A stretch of DNA of 64,000 bases from Flavobacterium sp. CF108 (lineage in GTDB: Bacteria > Bacteroidota > Bacteroidia > Flavobacteriales > Flavobacteriaceae), in contig NZ_FQWW01000003.1 in the NCBI RefSeq assembly GCF_900129795.1, positions 248,001-312,000 on the forward strand, given 5' to 3'. A model generated the notes under the pieces. It saw nothing but the letters and a program-made list of their open reading frames with translations, had not been told where the DNA came from and did no database searches. This document shows, piece after piece, positions 1-8,255 of the stretch. Made by a program: the position numbers and the translations under genes. Position 1 is the stretch's first letter. Each line of letters begins with the position of its first letter.

Positions 1-1
1 A

Positions 2-907
2 TTAGAAGTTGTTGAAACTAAAAATGCATTGAAATCTGCAGATTGGATCTATAATAATCCAAAAGCACGTGCAGAAGATTTAATGGAAGCGTTTTTAGAC
101 CAATCGGTTAAGGCAATTATTACCAATATAGGAGGAGAGGACAGCGTTAGGATTCTGCCTTTTTTAGATTTAAATATTATTACACAAAACCCGAAAATAT
201 TTTTGGGTTTTTCAGATTCTACAATAACACATTTTGCTTGTTTAAAAGCAGGATTGACTTCTTTTTATGGCACTTCACTCTTAGTGGGATTTGCTGAGAA
301 TTGCGGCATGCACGATTATCAAATTCAGGATATTAAAAGAACCTTGTTTTCTGCAAAACCTGCAGGTGAAATTATGCCGAATAATGAAGGCTGGACAACG
401 GAGTATCTGGATTGGTTTGATGCTTCATTATCCAATACAAAAAGAAAGCTTACAGCATCCAGCGGCTGGAATTTTTTGCAGGGAAAAGAAAAAGTTCAAG
501 GAAAATTGATAGGAGGCTGTCTAGACGTTTTAGAATTTTTGAAGGGTACAGAATTTTGGCCGTCTGCAGAGGAATGGAATGATTGTATTTTGTTTTTAGA
601 AACTTCCGAAAATATGGTTGAGCCGAGTGTGCTTAGATATTGGCTAAGAAATTATGCCGCACAAGGAATTTTGCATCGTGTTAAAGGAATTATTTTTGGA
701 CGTCCGTACGATTCAAAATATGCAAAAGAATATAATGATGAGATTCTAAAAATTATGAATGAGGAAAAATTGACTGATCTTGTTATTGTTACAGAAATGG
801 ATTTTGGTCATACTTGCCCAACATTTACGATTCCGTTTGGTACATTAGGAGAAATAGATTGTGTAAATAAAACATTCAGCATCTTGGAAAATGGCGTGAT
901 AGAATAA
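2..907 (+). CDS. S66-family peptidase (LD-carboxypeptidase / MccF-like), 5' end missing
   Basis: The frame is open to the left edge, so the true start lies outside the window. The visible part is about 300 residues, while S66 proteins usually have about 310-350. The nucleophile elbow GFSDST carries the expected catalytic Ser (codon near 212). A Glu in LFLETSE and a His in DFGHTCP fit the Ser-Glu-His triad of this family, known from LdcA (murein LD-carboxypeptidase) and MccF (microcin C immunity). The motif ARAEDLMEAF matches the family pattern just before the elbow. A cytoplasmic role in murein peptide recycling or in cleaving peptide-nucleotide toxins is inferred; sequence alone does not separate the two. 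No partner gene is visible. Confidence 0.85.
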   Translation, partial: LEVVETKNALKSADWIYNNPKARAEDLMEAFLDQSVKAIITNIGGEDSVRILPFLDLNIITQNPKIFLGFSDSTITHFACLKAGLTSFYGTSLLVGFAENCGMHDYQIQDIKRTLFSAKPAGEIMPNNEGWTTEYLDWFDASLSNTKRKLTASSGWNFLQGKEKVQGKLIGGCLDVLEFLKGTEFWPSAEEWNDCILFLETSENMVEPSVLRYWLRNYAAQGILHRVKGIIFGRPYDSKYAKEYNDEILKIMNEEKLTDLVIVTEMDFGHTCPTFTIPFGTLGEIDCVNKTFSILENGVIE

Positions 908-928
908 TATAAACTCTATGTCTTAATT

Positions 929-967
929 TAAAAGCCTTTTAAGAGTAATCTTAAAAAGCTTTTTTTA
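929..967 (+). terminator. Rho-independent terminator
   Basis: A stem of AAAAGCCTTTTAAGA paired with TCTTAAAAAGCTTTT, a 4-nt loop and a T-run follows the S66 gene by about 22 bp. It can also serve the convergent minus-strand gene. Confidence 0.7.
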
Positions 968-979
968 TTTGCTCGATGT

Positions 980-2101
980 TTACTCATTTTTTGCGCCATT
1001 TATTAATTCTATAATCTTTAAGGCTACACCGCTTGATGATTGAAAATTTTGTCCGGTGACGATTCTTCCATCTGTTTCTATATGTGAGACATTACGAGCA
1101 GAAAACTTAAAAATTCCTCCTCTTTCTTCAATTGTTTTTTGAATTAAAAATGGAAAGTACTTAAAATATTCTCCATCTTGTTTTTCGAATGAATCCGGGT
1201 AACCGCTAATTTTTTTCCCTGCTACTAAATACTTACCATCATTAGTTTTTAAGTTTACAATTCCTGCAGTTCCATGACAAACAGAAGAGATAATGCCCTT
1301 ATTTTCTTCATATACTTTTAAAGCAATAGTTTGAATTTCTTTATTTTCGGGTACATCATACATGGCAGATCCTCCGCCAATGTAATGAACAGCTTTGTAA
1401 TTTTTTGAATCAATTTCGTTGGGTTTTTTAGTGTTTTTTAGGGCATACATAAAATCAGGATCAAATAAATATTGTTTTTGCAAAGTGTCGGATGTATTGA
1501 TATAAGCTAATGGAATACTTCCTCCTTCTGGACTTACAAAATCGACGGTGTATCCCCCTGTTTTAAAAGTATGGTAGGCGTTTACTATTTCAGAAAAACT
1601 ATTTCCTGCGGCTATCGTTGATTTACCATAATAATGGGCATTAGAAACAATAAATAGAATACGCTGTCCTGATTTATTAGTACTTAAACTGCTTGCTGAT
1701 TTACTGATTATTTTCCATTCGCCCTGAAGCTTTTTGAGTAAAAACAGATCAATAAATTCCATTTTTTTTTCAGGTATTAGTATTTCTGCCTTAGCCAAAG
1801 CGATGTTGTTATACACATCAATTGAAACAACTCTGCCAATGCGGCCATTAAACTGTCCCTGATTGTCTTTTTTAAACCATTTGGCATATTCGCTGGCAGG
1901 TACAATCCATAATTCTTTGTCTTTACTGCTTAAAAACAGATTAGCTTCGGGATAAAATGCCTTTTCGATGCTGTCAGGTTTGTTATAAGAAGTACCTTCA
2001 AGGTAATTTTCAATACATTTTTTAACTAATGCCTCTTCTGTTTGTGCCAATAAACAAGCCGGCGAAAATAATAGCGCGATAAAACAGATAACTTTTTTCA
2101 T
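980..2101 (-). CDS. Secreted NTF2-like plus DJ-1/PfpI-domain protein
   Basis: A signal peptide (residues 1-20, ending LLAQ) leads into an NTF2-like fold of the putative lumazine-binding type (about 22-140: YLEGTSYNKPDSIEKAFYP, LFLLKKLQGEWKII). A DJ-1/PfpI class I amidotransferase-like domain follows (about 146-370). The nucleophile elbow SSVCHGTAGI has Cys275-His276, as in Hsp31-like glyoxalases and chaperones. The fusion and export to the periplasm are visible or well supported; the substrate is unknown. DJ-1 relatives act as methylglyoxal glyoxalase or deglycase-type enzymes, so a detoxifying role is possible. The start is the only Met giving a complete signal peptide. Confidence 0.8.
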   Translation of the reverse strand: MKKVICFIALLFSPACLLAQTEEALVKKCIENYLEGTSYNKPDSIEKAFYPEANLFLSSKDKELWIVPASEYAKWFKKDNQGQFNGRIGRVVSIDVYNNIALAKAEILIPEKKMEFIDLFLLKKLQGEWKIISKSASSLSTNKSGQRILFIVSNAHYYGKSTIAAGNSFSEIVNAYHTFKTGGYTVDFVSPEGGSIPLAYINTSDTLQKQYLFDPDFMYALKNTKKPNEIDSKNYKAVHYIGGGSAMYDVPENKEIQTIALKVYEENKGIISSVCHGTAGIVNLKTNDGKYLVAGKKISGYPDSFEKQDGEYFKYFPFLIQKTIEERGGIFKFSARNVSHIETDGRIVTGQNFQSSSGVALKIIELINGAKNE

Positions 2102-2232
2102 AAACTTTTTGAAAATTAATTTTTCACAAAGCTATGACTAGTAAAACTTTAACCTGTCCGAATATAGGAATTCAGGACTCCTGATTTATAAATTAGGACT
2201 AAAAATCAGTTTTGCATAATTGCAGAGGCTTC

Positions 2233-2715
2233 TTATTTAGCTTTGCGATTACTGCTAAAGGAATCTCTAAACATTTTCCATCCTTTAGGAGTTTTTTTCC
2301 AAAGAACAAGAAATTTACCGTCATCCATTAATTCTCCTTTTGAATTTAATGACTGCCACAAACCTTCTTCGGTAACATATTCTACACCATCGCCATATAT
2401 GGCAGTAGTGATAAATTTACCGCCTCTTAAACCATATTCGTCATAAGCTTTTCTAAAGAATTTAGCAGCTCCTTCTTTCCCATAAATTTGTGGTGCATTT
2501 GGGAGTAATATAGAAGTATCTTCGGTATATCTGTCTATAAATATCGAAGCATCATTTTTTTTAAAGGAATCAAAATAAATAGCATTACTTTCCTGAATTG
2601 CTTTTCTTGCTTCGTCTAAATTTGCGGTTTCTTTTTTTGATGCAGAATTACAGCTGCTTAATAATAGGGTAAATACAATTAGCTTTAAGATTGTAAAAAG
2701 AGCATGATTTTTCAT
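2233..2715 (-). CDS. NTF2-like (SnoaL/DUF4440-type) lipoprotein
   Basis: A lipoprotein signal ends in the lipobox LLSSC, so the protein is probably anchored in a membrane. The mature part is one NTF2-like domain (motifs DEARKAIQESNAIYFDSF, GKFLVLWKKTPKGWKMFRD) of the DUF4440/SnoaL kind. This fold holds small ligands or catalyses simple isomerisations; no specific activity can be assigned. It is followed upstream on the same strand by an AraC regulator, and the same pair recurs at 44.4-45.7 kb in a different arrangement, with clearly related sequences (NAIYxD, GWKMxRDxFSSN). Confidence 0.75.
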   Translation of the reverse strand: MKNHALFTILKLIVFTLLLSSCNSASKKETANLDEARKAIQESNAIYFDSFKKNDASIFIDRYTEDTSILLPNAPQIYGKEGAAKFFRKAYDEYGLRGGKFITTAIYGDGVEYVTEEGLWQSLNSKGELMDDGKFLVLWKKTPKGWKMFRDSFSSNRKAK

Positions 2716-2824
2716 AATAGTAGTTTTTAGTTTTAATTAAAAAATATAGATTGATATTATTTTAATCAAAGGTAGTAAGGCTAAAAACTTCTAAATTGTA
2801 CAAATCGGAACAGTTTTTCTTTTT

Positions 2825-2866
2825 AAGTTCTAAGGTTCTGAGAATCTAAGCTGCTAAGATTTAAGG
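2825..2866. repeat. Degenerate TTCTAAG/TCTGAG short tandem repeat
   Basis: Imperfect 9-11 bp units of the form TTCTAAG, TCTGAGAA, TCTAAGCTG, CTAAGAT run in succession in the gap between the AraC gene and the NTF2-like gene. No function is evident. Confidence 0.5.
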
Positions 2867-2901
2867 TAAAAAAATAATAACACAAAAGCTGTTTATTACT
2901 T

Positions 2902-3711
2902 TTAAAGAAGCAAATGGTTTATTGGAAATTGATTTTCTAAATAAGCCGTTGGTGTAGTTCCTGTAAAAGATTTAAAATCCCTTATAAAGTGAGATTGATC
3001 AAAGTAGCCACAATCATAAGCAATAGATGTTAACGGAGAATTATTGTCTGCAATGAGCTTTAAACTATGCTGAAAACGTCTGATTTTGTTGAATGATTTT
3101 GGAGCAAGACCCGTATGCTGAAAAACTAATTTATGGAGATAACGAGGTGTCATTCCGTATTTAGCAGCAACAATATTTATATTATTTTCCGATGGATCTT
3201 TGACGAAATTAGATAATATATGAGCCACTTTTTGAATTTTTTGAGACTTATTATCGTTTGTTACTAATTTCTTGATTAAGAATGTTTCGATAAGTTCAAT
3301 TCTCTTTTTAATGTCCGAAGTTTCTAAAAGCTGTAAATGCAGGGTTGTTATTGGTTTTCCAATTACATCTTCTAAATTTAAAATTTGGTCATTAAATATC
3401 CCAACTTCATCATTAAAAAAATAGGCTGCCGAATGTGTATAAAACCGAATGCCAAGCATTGTATGTTTACCTTTTGATTTTATAGCAAGCGGTTTTGTTA
3501 TTTGTCCCCACAATTCAATTTTAGGGGTTTTGTGAAATTTTTCATCTATTAATGATTCCCAAATACCGTTGCCAAGATTAAAAATCATTTCCATTTCACC
3601 ACTTGGAAATACAGTATCCTGAAATTCTATATCTGAATCTGATTCAAAAATATAATAATGTTTTATATAAGGTTTCAGAATTTCTGATGGTAGAAAATGT
3701 TGGAATTCCAT
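2902..3711 (-). CDS. AraC-family transcriptional regulator
   Basis: The 269-residue protein has an N-terminal cupin-like sensor of the type common in Bacteroidota (FLPSEILKPYIKHYYIF, VFPSGEMEMIFNLG). The C-terminal double helix-turn-helix (about 165-262) ends with the AraC signature DCGYFDQSHFIRDFKSFTG. It lies upstream of the NTF2-like lipoprotein gene on the same strand with a 186-bp gap, so control of that gene is likely. It is a paralogue of the regulator at 44.9 kb. The ligand is unknown. Confidence 0.88.
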   Translation of the reverse strand: MEFQHFLPSEILKPYIKHYYIFESDSDIEFQDTVFPSGEMEMIFNLGNGIWESLIDEKFHKTPKIELWGQITKPLAIKSKGKHTMLGIRFYTHSAAYFFNDEVGIFNDQILNLEDVIGKPITTLHLQLLETSDIKKRIELIETFLIKKLVTNDNKSQKIQKVAHILSNFVKDPSENNINIVAAKYGMTPRYLHKLVFQHTGLAPKSFNKIRRFQHSLKLIADNNSPLTSIAYDCGYFDQSHFIRDFKSFTGTTPTAYLENQFPINHLLL

Positions 3712-3777
3712 TATACTAGATTTTAATTCCTAAATACTTTTTAGTGTTAACTCATTGTATAAGTCAAAGTTATAAAA

Positions 3778-4527
3778 TTAAAGAATGGTTAAGCCTATTT
3801 CTTTGTACGTTTTTAAAATTTCATCTTCGGGAGAAATGTTGGTAACCAAAACGTCAATATCTGTAATTGGAGAGATATAATAAGCTTCTGCTGTTCCTAC
3901 TTTTTCAATAGAACTCAAAGCGATAACAAAATTAGAATTTTGGATCATGCTCTTTTTAATTTGAGAATCATCATATAAAACGCCTGTAATACCGCGTTCG
4001 TGATGAATACTGCAAATTCCCAGAATACAAACATCTGCCCTAAAATTTCGTAAAAAGTCTATCGTGTCAATTCCAGAAGTTGTAAAAGAGGTTTTACTCA
4101 TTAATCCTCCCGCAAAAATTAATTCAATATTCGGTAAATCTTCCACTAATAAAGCAACTGGGAAACTGTTTGTAACAACGGTTAGTTTTAAATCGTAAGG
4201 AAAACTCGCAACTAAGGCTACAGAAGTTGTTCCGCCATCAATAAAAACAACTTGTCCGTCTTTTAAGTATGAAATCGCTTTTTCGGCAATGATCTTTTTA
4301 TTTTCAACATCGTGTTTTTCTCTTTTTCTATAATGCAGCGGAATTGGAGAAGGAGCAACTGCACCGCCGCGAACGGCTTTTAAAAGTCCCTGATCTGAAA
4401 GTTTTTTTAAATCACGTCGAATAGTATCTTCTGAAACGCTTAAATATTCGCTTAATTCTATAGATGTTACCCGATGTTCTTTAGATAAATATTCTAATAT
4501 AACTTGTTGACGCTCTTCCTTTTTCAT
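3778..4527 (-). CDS. DeoR/GlpR-family transcriptional repressor
   Basis: An N-terminal winged helix (VILEYLSKEHRVTSIELS, SVSEDTIRRDLKKL) is joined to a DeoRC sugar-phosphate sensor domain (FIDGGTTSVALV, GGLMSKTSFTTSGIDTI). I place the start at the Met of MKKEERQQ (4527). A Met at 4590 exists, but it would put codons through a strong palindrome that looks like the operator, and MKKEERQQ is the normal family N-terminus. The gene is divergent from the 5'-nucleotidase gene with 88 bp between starts, so autoregulation and control of that gene are likely. The effector is probably a phosphorylated sugar or nucleoside; this is inference. Confidence 0.87.
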   Translation of the reverse strand: MKKEERQQVILEYLSKEHRVTSIELSEYLSVSEDTIRRDLKKLSDQGLLKAVRGGAVAPSPIPLHYRKREKHDVENKKIIAEKAISYLKDGQVVFIDGGTTSVALVASFPYDLKLTVVTNSFPVALLVEDLPNIELIFAGGLMSKTSFTTSGIDTIDFLRNFRADVCILGICSIHHERGITGVLYDDSQIKKSMIQNSNFVIALSSIEKVGTAEAYYISPITDIDVLVTNISPEDEILKTYKEIGLTIL

Positions 4528-4560
4528 TTTTTTTGCGGTTTTATATTGCAAAAATAAGTT

Positions 4561-4586
4561 AAAAATTGCAATATATTGCGATTTTT
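4561..4586. promoter_or_regulatory. Palindromic operator between the DeoR-type gene and the nucleotidase gene
   Basis: The core ATTGCAATATATTGCGAT (4565-4582) matches its own reverse complement at 16 of 18 positions and is flanked by AAAA on one side and TTTT on the other. An outer pair TTTTGCGGT (4531-4539) and ACCGCAAAA (4597-4605) is also inverted. The site sits in the middle of the divergent promoter region. Confidence 0.65.
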
Positions 4587-4615
4587 GCATAATTTTACCG
4601 CAAAATAATTTTACA

Positions 4616-5149
4616 ATGAAAAAGAAAACAATTGCAATAGATATGGATGGTGTGCTTGCTGATATAGATGCACAATTAATTGACCATTATAATAAAGTTT
4701 ACGGAACAACACTGACAAAAGAAAGTATCGAAGGCTTAACTTCCGAAGATGCTTTTAATGGGAGAGATTTACTATATGAGATTTTAAATACAGAAAATTT
4801 CTTTAGAACATTACCAGTAATGCCTGACGCAGTTGAAAGTTTACTTGAATTACAAAAAAAATTTGAAATTTTTATTGTTTCGGCAGCGACAGAATTTCCA
4901 ATCTCGCTTGCTGAAAAAATAGCATGGCTTGCAGAACATTTCCCTTTTATTAAATGGGATAATATTATTTTATGCGGCAGCAAAAGAATTATCAATACCG
5001 ATTATATGATTGACGACCATTGTAAAAATTTAGATCACTGCATGGGAAAACCTATTATGTTTACTGCATTTCATAATGTAAATCAAAATCATCATTTAAG
5101 AGTGAACAATTGGAAAGAAGCTGTAGCGGTTTTAAACGAAACATTATAA
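4616..5149 (+). CDS. 5'(3')-deoxyribonucleotidase-like HAD hydrolase
   Basis: The N-terminus MKKKTIAIDMDGVLADID holds the HAD motif I Asp-x-Asp, as in the NT5C / PF06941 family of 5'(3')-nucleotidases. The motif VSAATEFP is motif II-like and MIDDHCKNLD is motif IV. The length of 177 residues fits the bacterial members. It would dephosphorylate (deoxy)nucleoside monophosphates in the cytoplasm. The divergent DeoR-type repressor and the shared palindrome suggest it is induced by a sugar- or nucleoside-phosphate signal. Confidence 0.82.
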   Translation: MKKKTIAIDMDGVLADIDAQLIDHYNKVYGTTLTKESIEGLTSEDAFNGRDLLYEILNTENFFRTLPVMPDAVESLLELQKKFEIFIVSAATEFPISLAEKIAWLAEHFPFIKWDNIILCGSKRIINTDYMIDDHCKNLDHCMGKPIMFTAFHNVNQNHHLRVNNWKEAVAVLNETL

Positions 5150-5184
5150 GCTTATTAAGGTTATAATTTTATTGTTTTTTGAAG

Positions 5185-5221
5185 AAAAAGGCCTTTTAGA
5201 AGAAATTCTGAAAGGCTTTTT
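5185..5221 (+). terminator. Rho-independent terminator
   Basis: The stem AAAAAGGCCTTTTAGAA pairs with TTCTGAAAGGCTTTTT with one bulge, followed by T residues, 35 bp after the nucleotidase stop. Confidence 0.75.
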
Positions 5222-5330
5222 GTTATTCATGCTTTAAAATTTTTAATTATAAGAATATTTTTACTTTTTAATTCAAGAATATTGTATTTCTATTTTTTGT
5301 TTGTACTTTTGGAACAAGTAATAATGACAA

Positions 5331-5492
5331 ATGGCAAAGCCTATTAAAAATACTCCTGTTTTAAAAGGTAAAGAAGCCATTGACTTTTATAAAACTATTG
5401 ATTTAAATAGAGATAAAAAAGTCAGTGTAGATTCTTTAACAGCAATCCGTACTGATGCTAATAAATTAAAAGAACTTTTAAAGGTTAACTAA
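5331..5492 (+). CDS. Small protein, putative antitoxin of a GNAT toxin
   Basis: This 53-residue frame begins MAKPIKNTPVLKGKEA and ends LKELLKVN. Its stop TAA shares its last base with the ATG of the next gene (TAATG), a hallmark of translational coupling. Its length, charge and placement immediately upstream of a TacT/AtaT-like acetyltransferase fit a type II antitoxin. The middle (FYKTIDLNRDKKVSVDSL) does not show a clear ribbon-helix-helix, so the DNA-binding class cannot be stated. I do not recognise the family by name; the toxin-antitoxin reading is inference from context. Confidence 0.65.
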   Translation: MAKPIKNTPVLKGKEAIDFYKTIDLNRDKKVSVDSLTAIRTDANKLKELLKVN

Positions 5493-6058
5493 TGCCTTTT
5501 ACAGGATTTTCATTTTTCGAATTACACGCTGCAACTATTATTAAACCTTTTGAATGTGGTGATACAGATTTGAATGGTTTTCTAAACGACAAAGCAATTC
5601 CTTATAAAAAAGATTTATTAGCTACTACTTATATTCTTGAAAACGAAAACAAAACTATCGCATATTTAAGTATATATAATGATGCTTTAGCGGTTCAGGA
5701 AAATCAGTTTGCATCTAAAACTGCGTTTAAGAGATGGATAAAAGAAATTCTTAGTCATCGTAAACGTCATTTGAGACAATTTCCAGCTATAAAAATAGGC
5801 AGATTAGCAGTTTGTGAGACTACAAAAAAAGAAAGAAAAGGTATAGGCAAAGCTTTAGTGAATTTTGTTATTGACTTAGCATTAGAACAAAATAATAAAT
5901 GTGCGTGTCAATTACTTACTGTAGATGCATATGAAAAATCATTAGGTTTTTATGAAAAACTTGGATTTAAGTTTCTTTCTGAAAATGATAATGGAGAAGA
6001 CACAAGACAAATGTTTTATGATCTTAGACCGTTGATGAATACGTTAAATGAAGATTAA
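5492..6058 (+). CDS. GNAT acetyltransferase, TacT-like putative toxin
   Basis: The N-terminal motif FECGDTDLNGFLNDKA matches the F-x-C-G-x-x-x-L-N-x-F-L block of GNAT toxins that acetylate aminoacyl-tRNA. The acetyl-CoA binding motif is ERKGIGKALVNF, with a Glu where Gln or Arg is usual in the Q/R-x-x-G-x-G/A loop. A C-terminal Tyr occurs in AYEKSLGFYEKLGF. It overlaps the small upstream gene by one base, so the two are almost certainly cotranslated. Known relatives block translation unless bound by the antitoxin; toxicity here is untested. An ordinary metabolite acetyltransferase is the alternative. Confidence 0.78.
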   Translation: MPFTGFSFFELHAATIIKPFECGDTDLNGFLNDKAIPYKKDLLATTYILENENKTIAYLSIYNDALAVQENQFASKTAFKRWIKEILSHRKRHLRQFPAIKIGRLAVCETTKKERKGIGKALVNFVIDLALEQNNKCACQLLTVDAYEKSLGFYEKLGFKFLSENDNGEDTRQMFYDLRPLMNTLNED

Positions 6059-6080
6059 TTTCTCCGTTAAGAAATAATAG

Positions 6081-6117
6081 AAAAGCCTTTCGGAAGTTAA
6101 ATTCCAAAAGGCTTTTT
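6081..6117 (+). terminator. Rho-independent terminator after the GNAT gene
   Basis: AAAAGCCTTTCGGAA pairs with TTCCAAAAGGCTTTTT. The left arm plus loop is almost identical to the terminator at 6596, so the lipoprotein gene lies between two copies of one terminator sequence. Confidence 0.8.
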
Positions 6118-6206
6118 ATATTTAAACAGCGTTAGTGCTTATGATGAAAAATAGCAGCCAGATCAATAAAAATATTTATATTTATAAAATAATAAAGATT
6201 ATTTCC

Positions 6207-6572
6207 ATGAAAAAAGTTTTACTGTTATTAATCATTTTTTGCTTTTTTGGGTGCAAAAAATTTGTTGTTTCGTTTGAGCAGCCAACAAATGAGAAGTTGG
6301 ATAATTTAAAGTTGGAAGTACTTCTGGATAAAAAGGAAGTTCAGGAAATTAACTTAAAAGCGACAAATGGATTACCTTCTTATGAAACGGCTGAATTGTC
6401 TGTATCTGACGAAGGAAAACACCAGCTTCAGGTAAAAGTAAGAGACACGATATTTACTTATGATATAAAGTATCCCGAAGAAAGATACATTATGGTAACG
6501 GCTCATTTAAAAGAGAATGGGAAAATCCATATCGGAATCTTAAAACAAGCTTATAAATATAGATTTCATTAA
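6207..6572 (+). CDS. Small lipoprotein of unknown function
   Basis: I choose the Met at 6207 because it starts a typical lipoprotein signal (MKKVLLLLIIFCFFGC, lipobox FFGC). Upstream in-frame Met codons from 6135 would add a hydrophilic extension before the signal. The mature part of about 105 residues is rich in beta-strand-like alternation (LEVLLDKKEVQEINL, HQLQVKVRDTIFTYDIKY) and looks like a single Ig- or lipocalin-like beta domain. No family was recognised. It stands alone between two near-identical terminators. Confidence 0.7.
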   Translation: MKKVLLLLIIFCFFGCKKFVVSFEQPTNEKLDNLKLEVLLDKKEVQEINLKATNGLPSYETAELSVSDEGKHQLQVKVRDTIFTYDIKYPEERYIMVTAHLKENGKIHIGILKQAYKYRFH

Positions 6573-6595
6573 TTGATAGAAATGATATTTAATTC

Positions 6596-6637
6596 AAAAA
6601 GCCTTTCGGAAGTTAAATTCTGAAAGGCTGTTTTTTT
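6596..6637 (+). terminator. Rho-independent terminator
   Basis: AAAAAGCCTTTCGGAA pairs with TTCTGAAAGGCTGTTTTTTT. It shares about 20 bp with the 6081 terminator. A short CACAAAGT direct repeat follows at about 6644-6665. Confidence 0.78.
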
Positions 6638-6691
6638 GTTTTGCCACAAAGTCACAAAGTCACAAAATTTATTAATATTTTAAGTTATGTC

Positions 6692-8044
6692 TTAAGATAA
6701 AAAATCTTTAAACCATAATCCTGAGTTTTTGATCGTTCTTTTCTGCGTTTCGAAATCAATGTGGATCAATCCGAAGCGGGCATTATAACCTTCAGCCCAT
6801 TCGAAGTTATCGGTTAAACTCCACACAAAATAACCTTCAACATTTAAACCTTCTTCTTTTGCTTTTAAGATTTGTTCTAAGTTGTCTTGAATAAAGTGGG
6901 TTCTCTTTATATCGAATACTTTTCCGTTTGTAACTGTGTCTGGAAAAGCGGCACCATTTTCAGTAATAATAATTTTTCGAATCCCTTCATATTCGTTGAA
7001 TTTTTTCAGAACGTGATACAATGCTGGCGGATAAACTTCCCAGCCCATTTCGGTTGAAATTGCATTCCTTTTTTCGGCACTTATTAATTCGGCACCAATA
7101 TAGGGAGTTAAAATAGAAGATTTTACCACTTCACGCGTATAACATTGTAATCCGATGAAATCAAAATCGAAATCGAGATTGTTTAAATCATCTTCTAAAA
7201 TATAATTATTAAGCTTCTTAAGTACGGGAAGATCTTTTTGCGGATATCCCAATCCTAAAATTGGCTCGATAAAAGTTCGGTTTAATAAAGTATCGACACG
7301 TTTTGCGGCTTCAACATCTTTTTGACTATCTGTTGCAGGCTCAATATGCGTACACGAAAATGTAGTTCCAATATTAGCATTCGGAATTTTATTTCGTAAT
7401 ATTTTAGCACCCGCAGCCGTTGCCAGCGTTACATGATGCATGGCTTTTAGATAATTGGTAATTCCCTTTTTTCCGGGTGCATGAATACCTAAAAAATATC
7501 CGGCTCCCGTAAATACAGAAGGTTCATTAATTACCATCCAGTTTTTTACGCGATCACCAAAATACTGGGCACAAACTTCAACATATTCTGAAAACCAGGA
7601 AACCGATTCGCGGCTTGTCCAGCCTCCTTTTAATTCGAGTTCATGTGGTAAATCCCAATGATAAAGCGTAATCCAGGGTTCTATTCCAGATGCAAGTAAG
7701 GAGTCGATAATTTTATTGTAATAATCTATTCCGGCTTGATTTACAGGATGAGTCCCTGTTGGCATAATTCTCGGCCAGCTGATAGAGAATCTAAAATTCG
7801 GAATATTTAATTCCCGAATTAAGTCAATATCATTTTGGTAAGAATTGTAGAAATCGCAGGCAGTTAGGGCATGATGTCCGTTTTTTATTTTCCCTTTTTG
7901 AGAAGTAAAAACGTCCCAGATAGAAGAACCTTTTCCGTCAGAATCATGTGCTCCCTCAATTTGGAAAGCGGCGGTAGAAACACCCCACAAGAAATCTTCA
8001 CCAAATTGGTTTTTGTTCAAAAATGAGTTTTCAATTTTATTCAT
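6692..8044 (-). CDS. Glycoside hydrolase family 1 beta-glucosidase
   Basis: The 450-residue length is standard for GH1. The N-terminal signature FLWGVSTAAFQIEGA is present. The acid/base Glu174 lies in VINEP and the nucleophile Glu362 in ITENG. NFRFSISWPRI and the C-terminal GYFVWSLTDNFEWAEGY complete the fold. There is no signal peptide, so it should hydrolyse beta-linked disaccharides or aryl glucosides in the cytoplasm. It is monocistronic with about 210 bp of upstream sequence. The exact aglycone or sugar preference cannot be read from the sequence. Confidence 0.95.
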   Translation of the reverse strand: MNKIENSFLNKNQFGEDFLWGVSTAAFQIEGAHDSDGKGSSIWDVFTSQKGKIKNGHHALTACDFYNSYQNDIDLIRELNIPNFRFSISWPRIMPTGTHPVNQAGIDYYNKIIDSLLASGIEPWITLYHWDLPHELELKGGWTSRESVSWFSEYVEVCAQYFGDRVKNWMVINEPSVFTGAGYFLGIHAPGKKGITNYLKAMHHVTLATAAGAKILRNKIPNANIGTTFSCTHIEPATDSQKDVEAAKRVDTLLNRTFIEPILGLGYPQKDLPVLKKLNNYILEDDLNNLDFDFDFIGLQCYTREVVKSSILTPYIGAELISAEKRNAISTEMGWEVYPPALYHVLKKFNEYEGIRKIIITENGAAFPDTVTNGKVFDIKRTHFIQDNLEQILKAKEEGLNVEGYFVWSLTDNFEWAEGYNARFGLIHIDFETQKRTIKNSGLWFKDFLS

Positions 8045-8255
8045 TCAATAGTACTTTCCTTTATTTTCTAAACTGTTTATTAATGAAGGAAAGAAGATTG
8101 CATAGCTCTTAAAAAAAGCCATTCTTTGAATGATACCAGGAAATTTAGGTTAAAGAATTTCATAACGATTAGTTTTATTCAAATTACGAAAACTAATGTG
8201 AATTTATTGTAAAGCCATTATTATCAAATAATTAAATAAAAAACGGGAAGATAAA

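Noticed and set aside
4528..4590. 21-residue N-terminal extension of the DeoR-type regulator
   Set aside because: It would run through the operator, and the regulator has a normal N-terminus at 4527.
6640..6665. CACAAAGT direct repeats as a CRISPR or regulator
   Set aside because: Only two and a half copies of a short word with no spacer; common intergenic low-complexity text.
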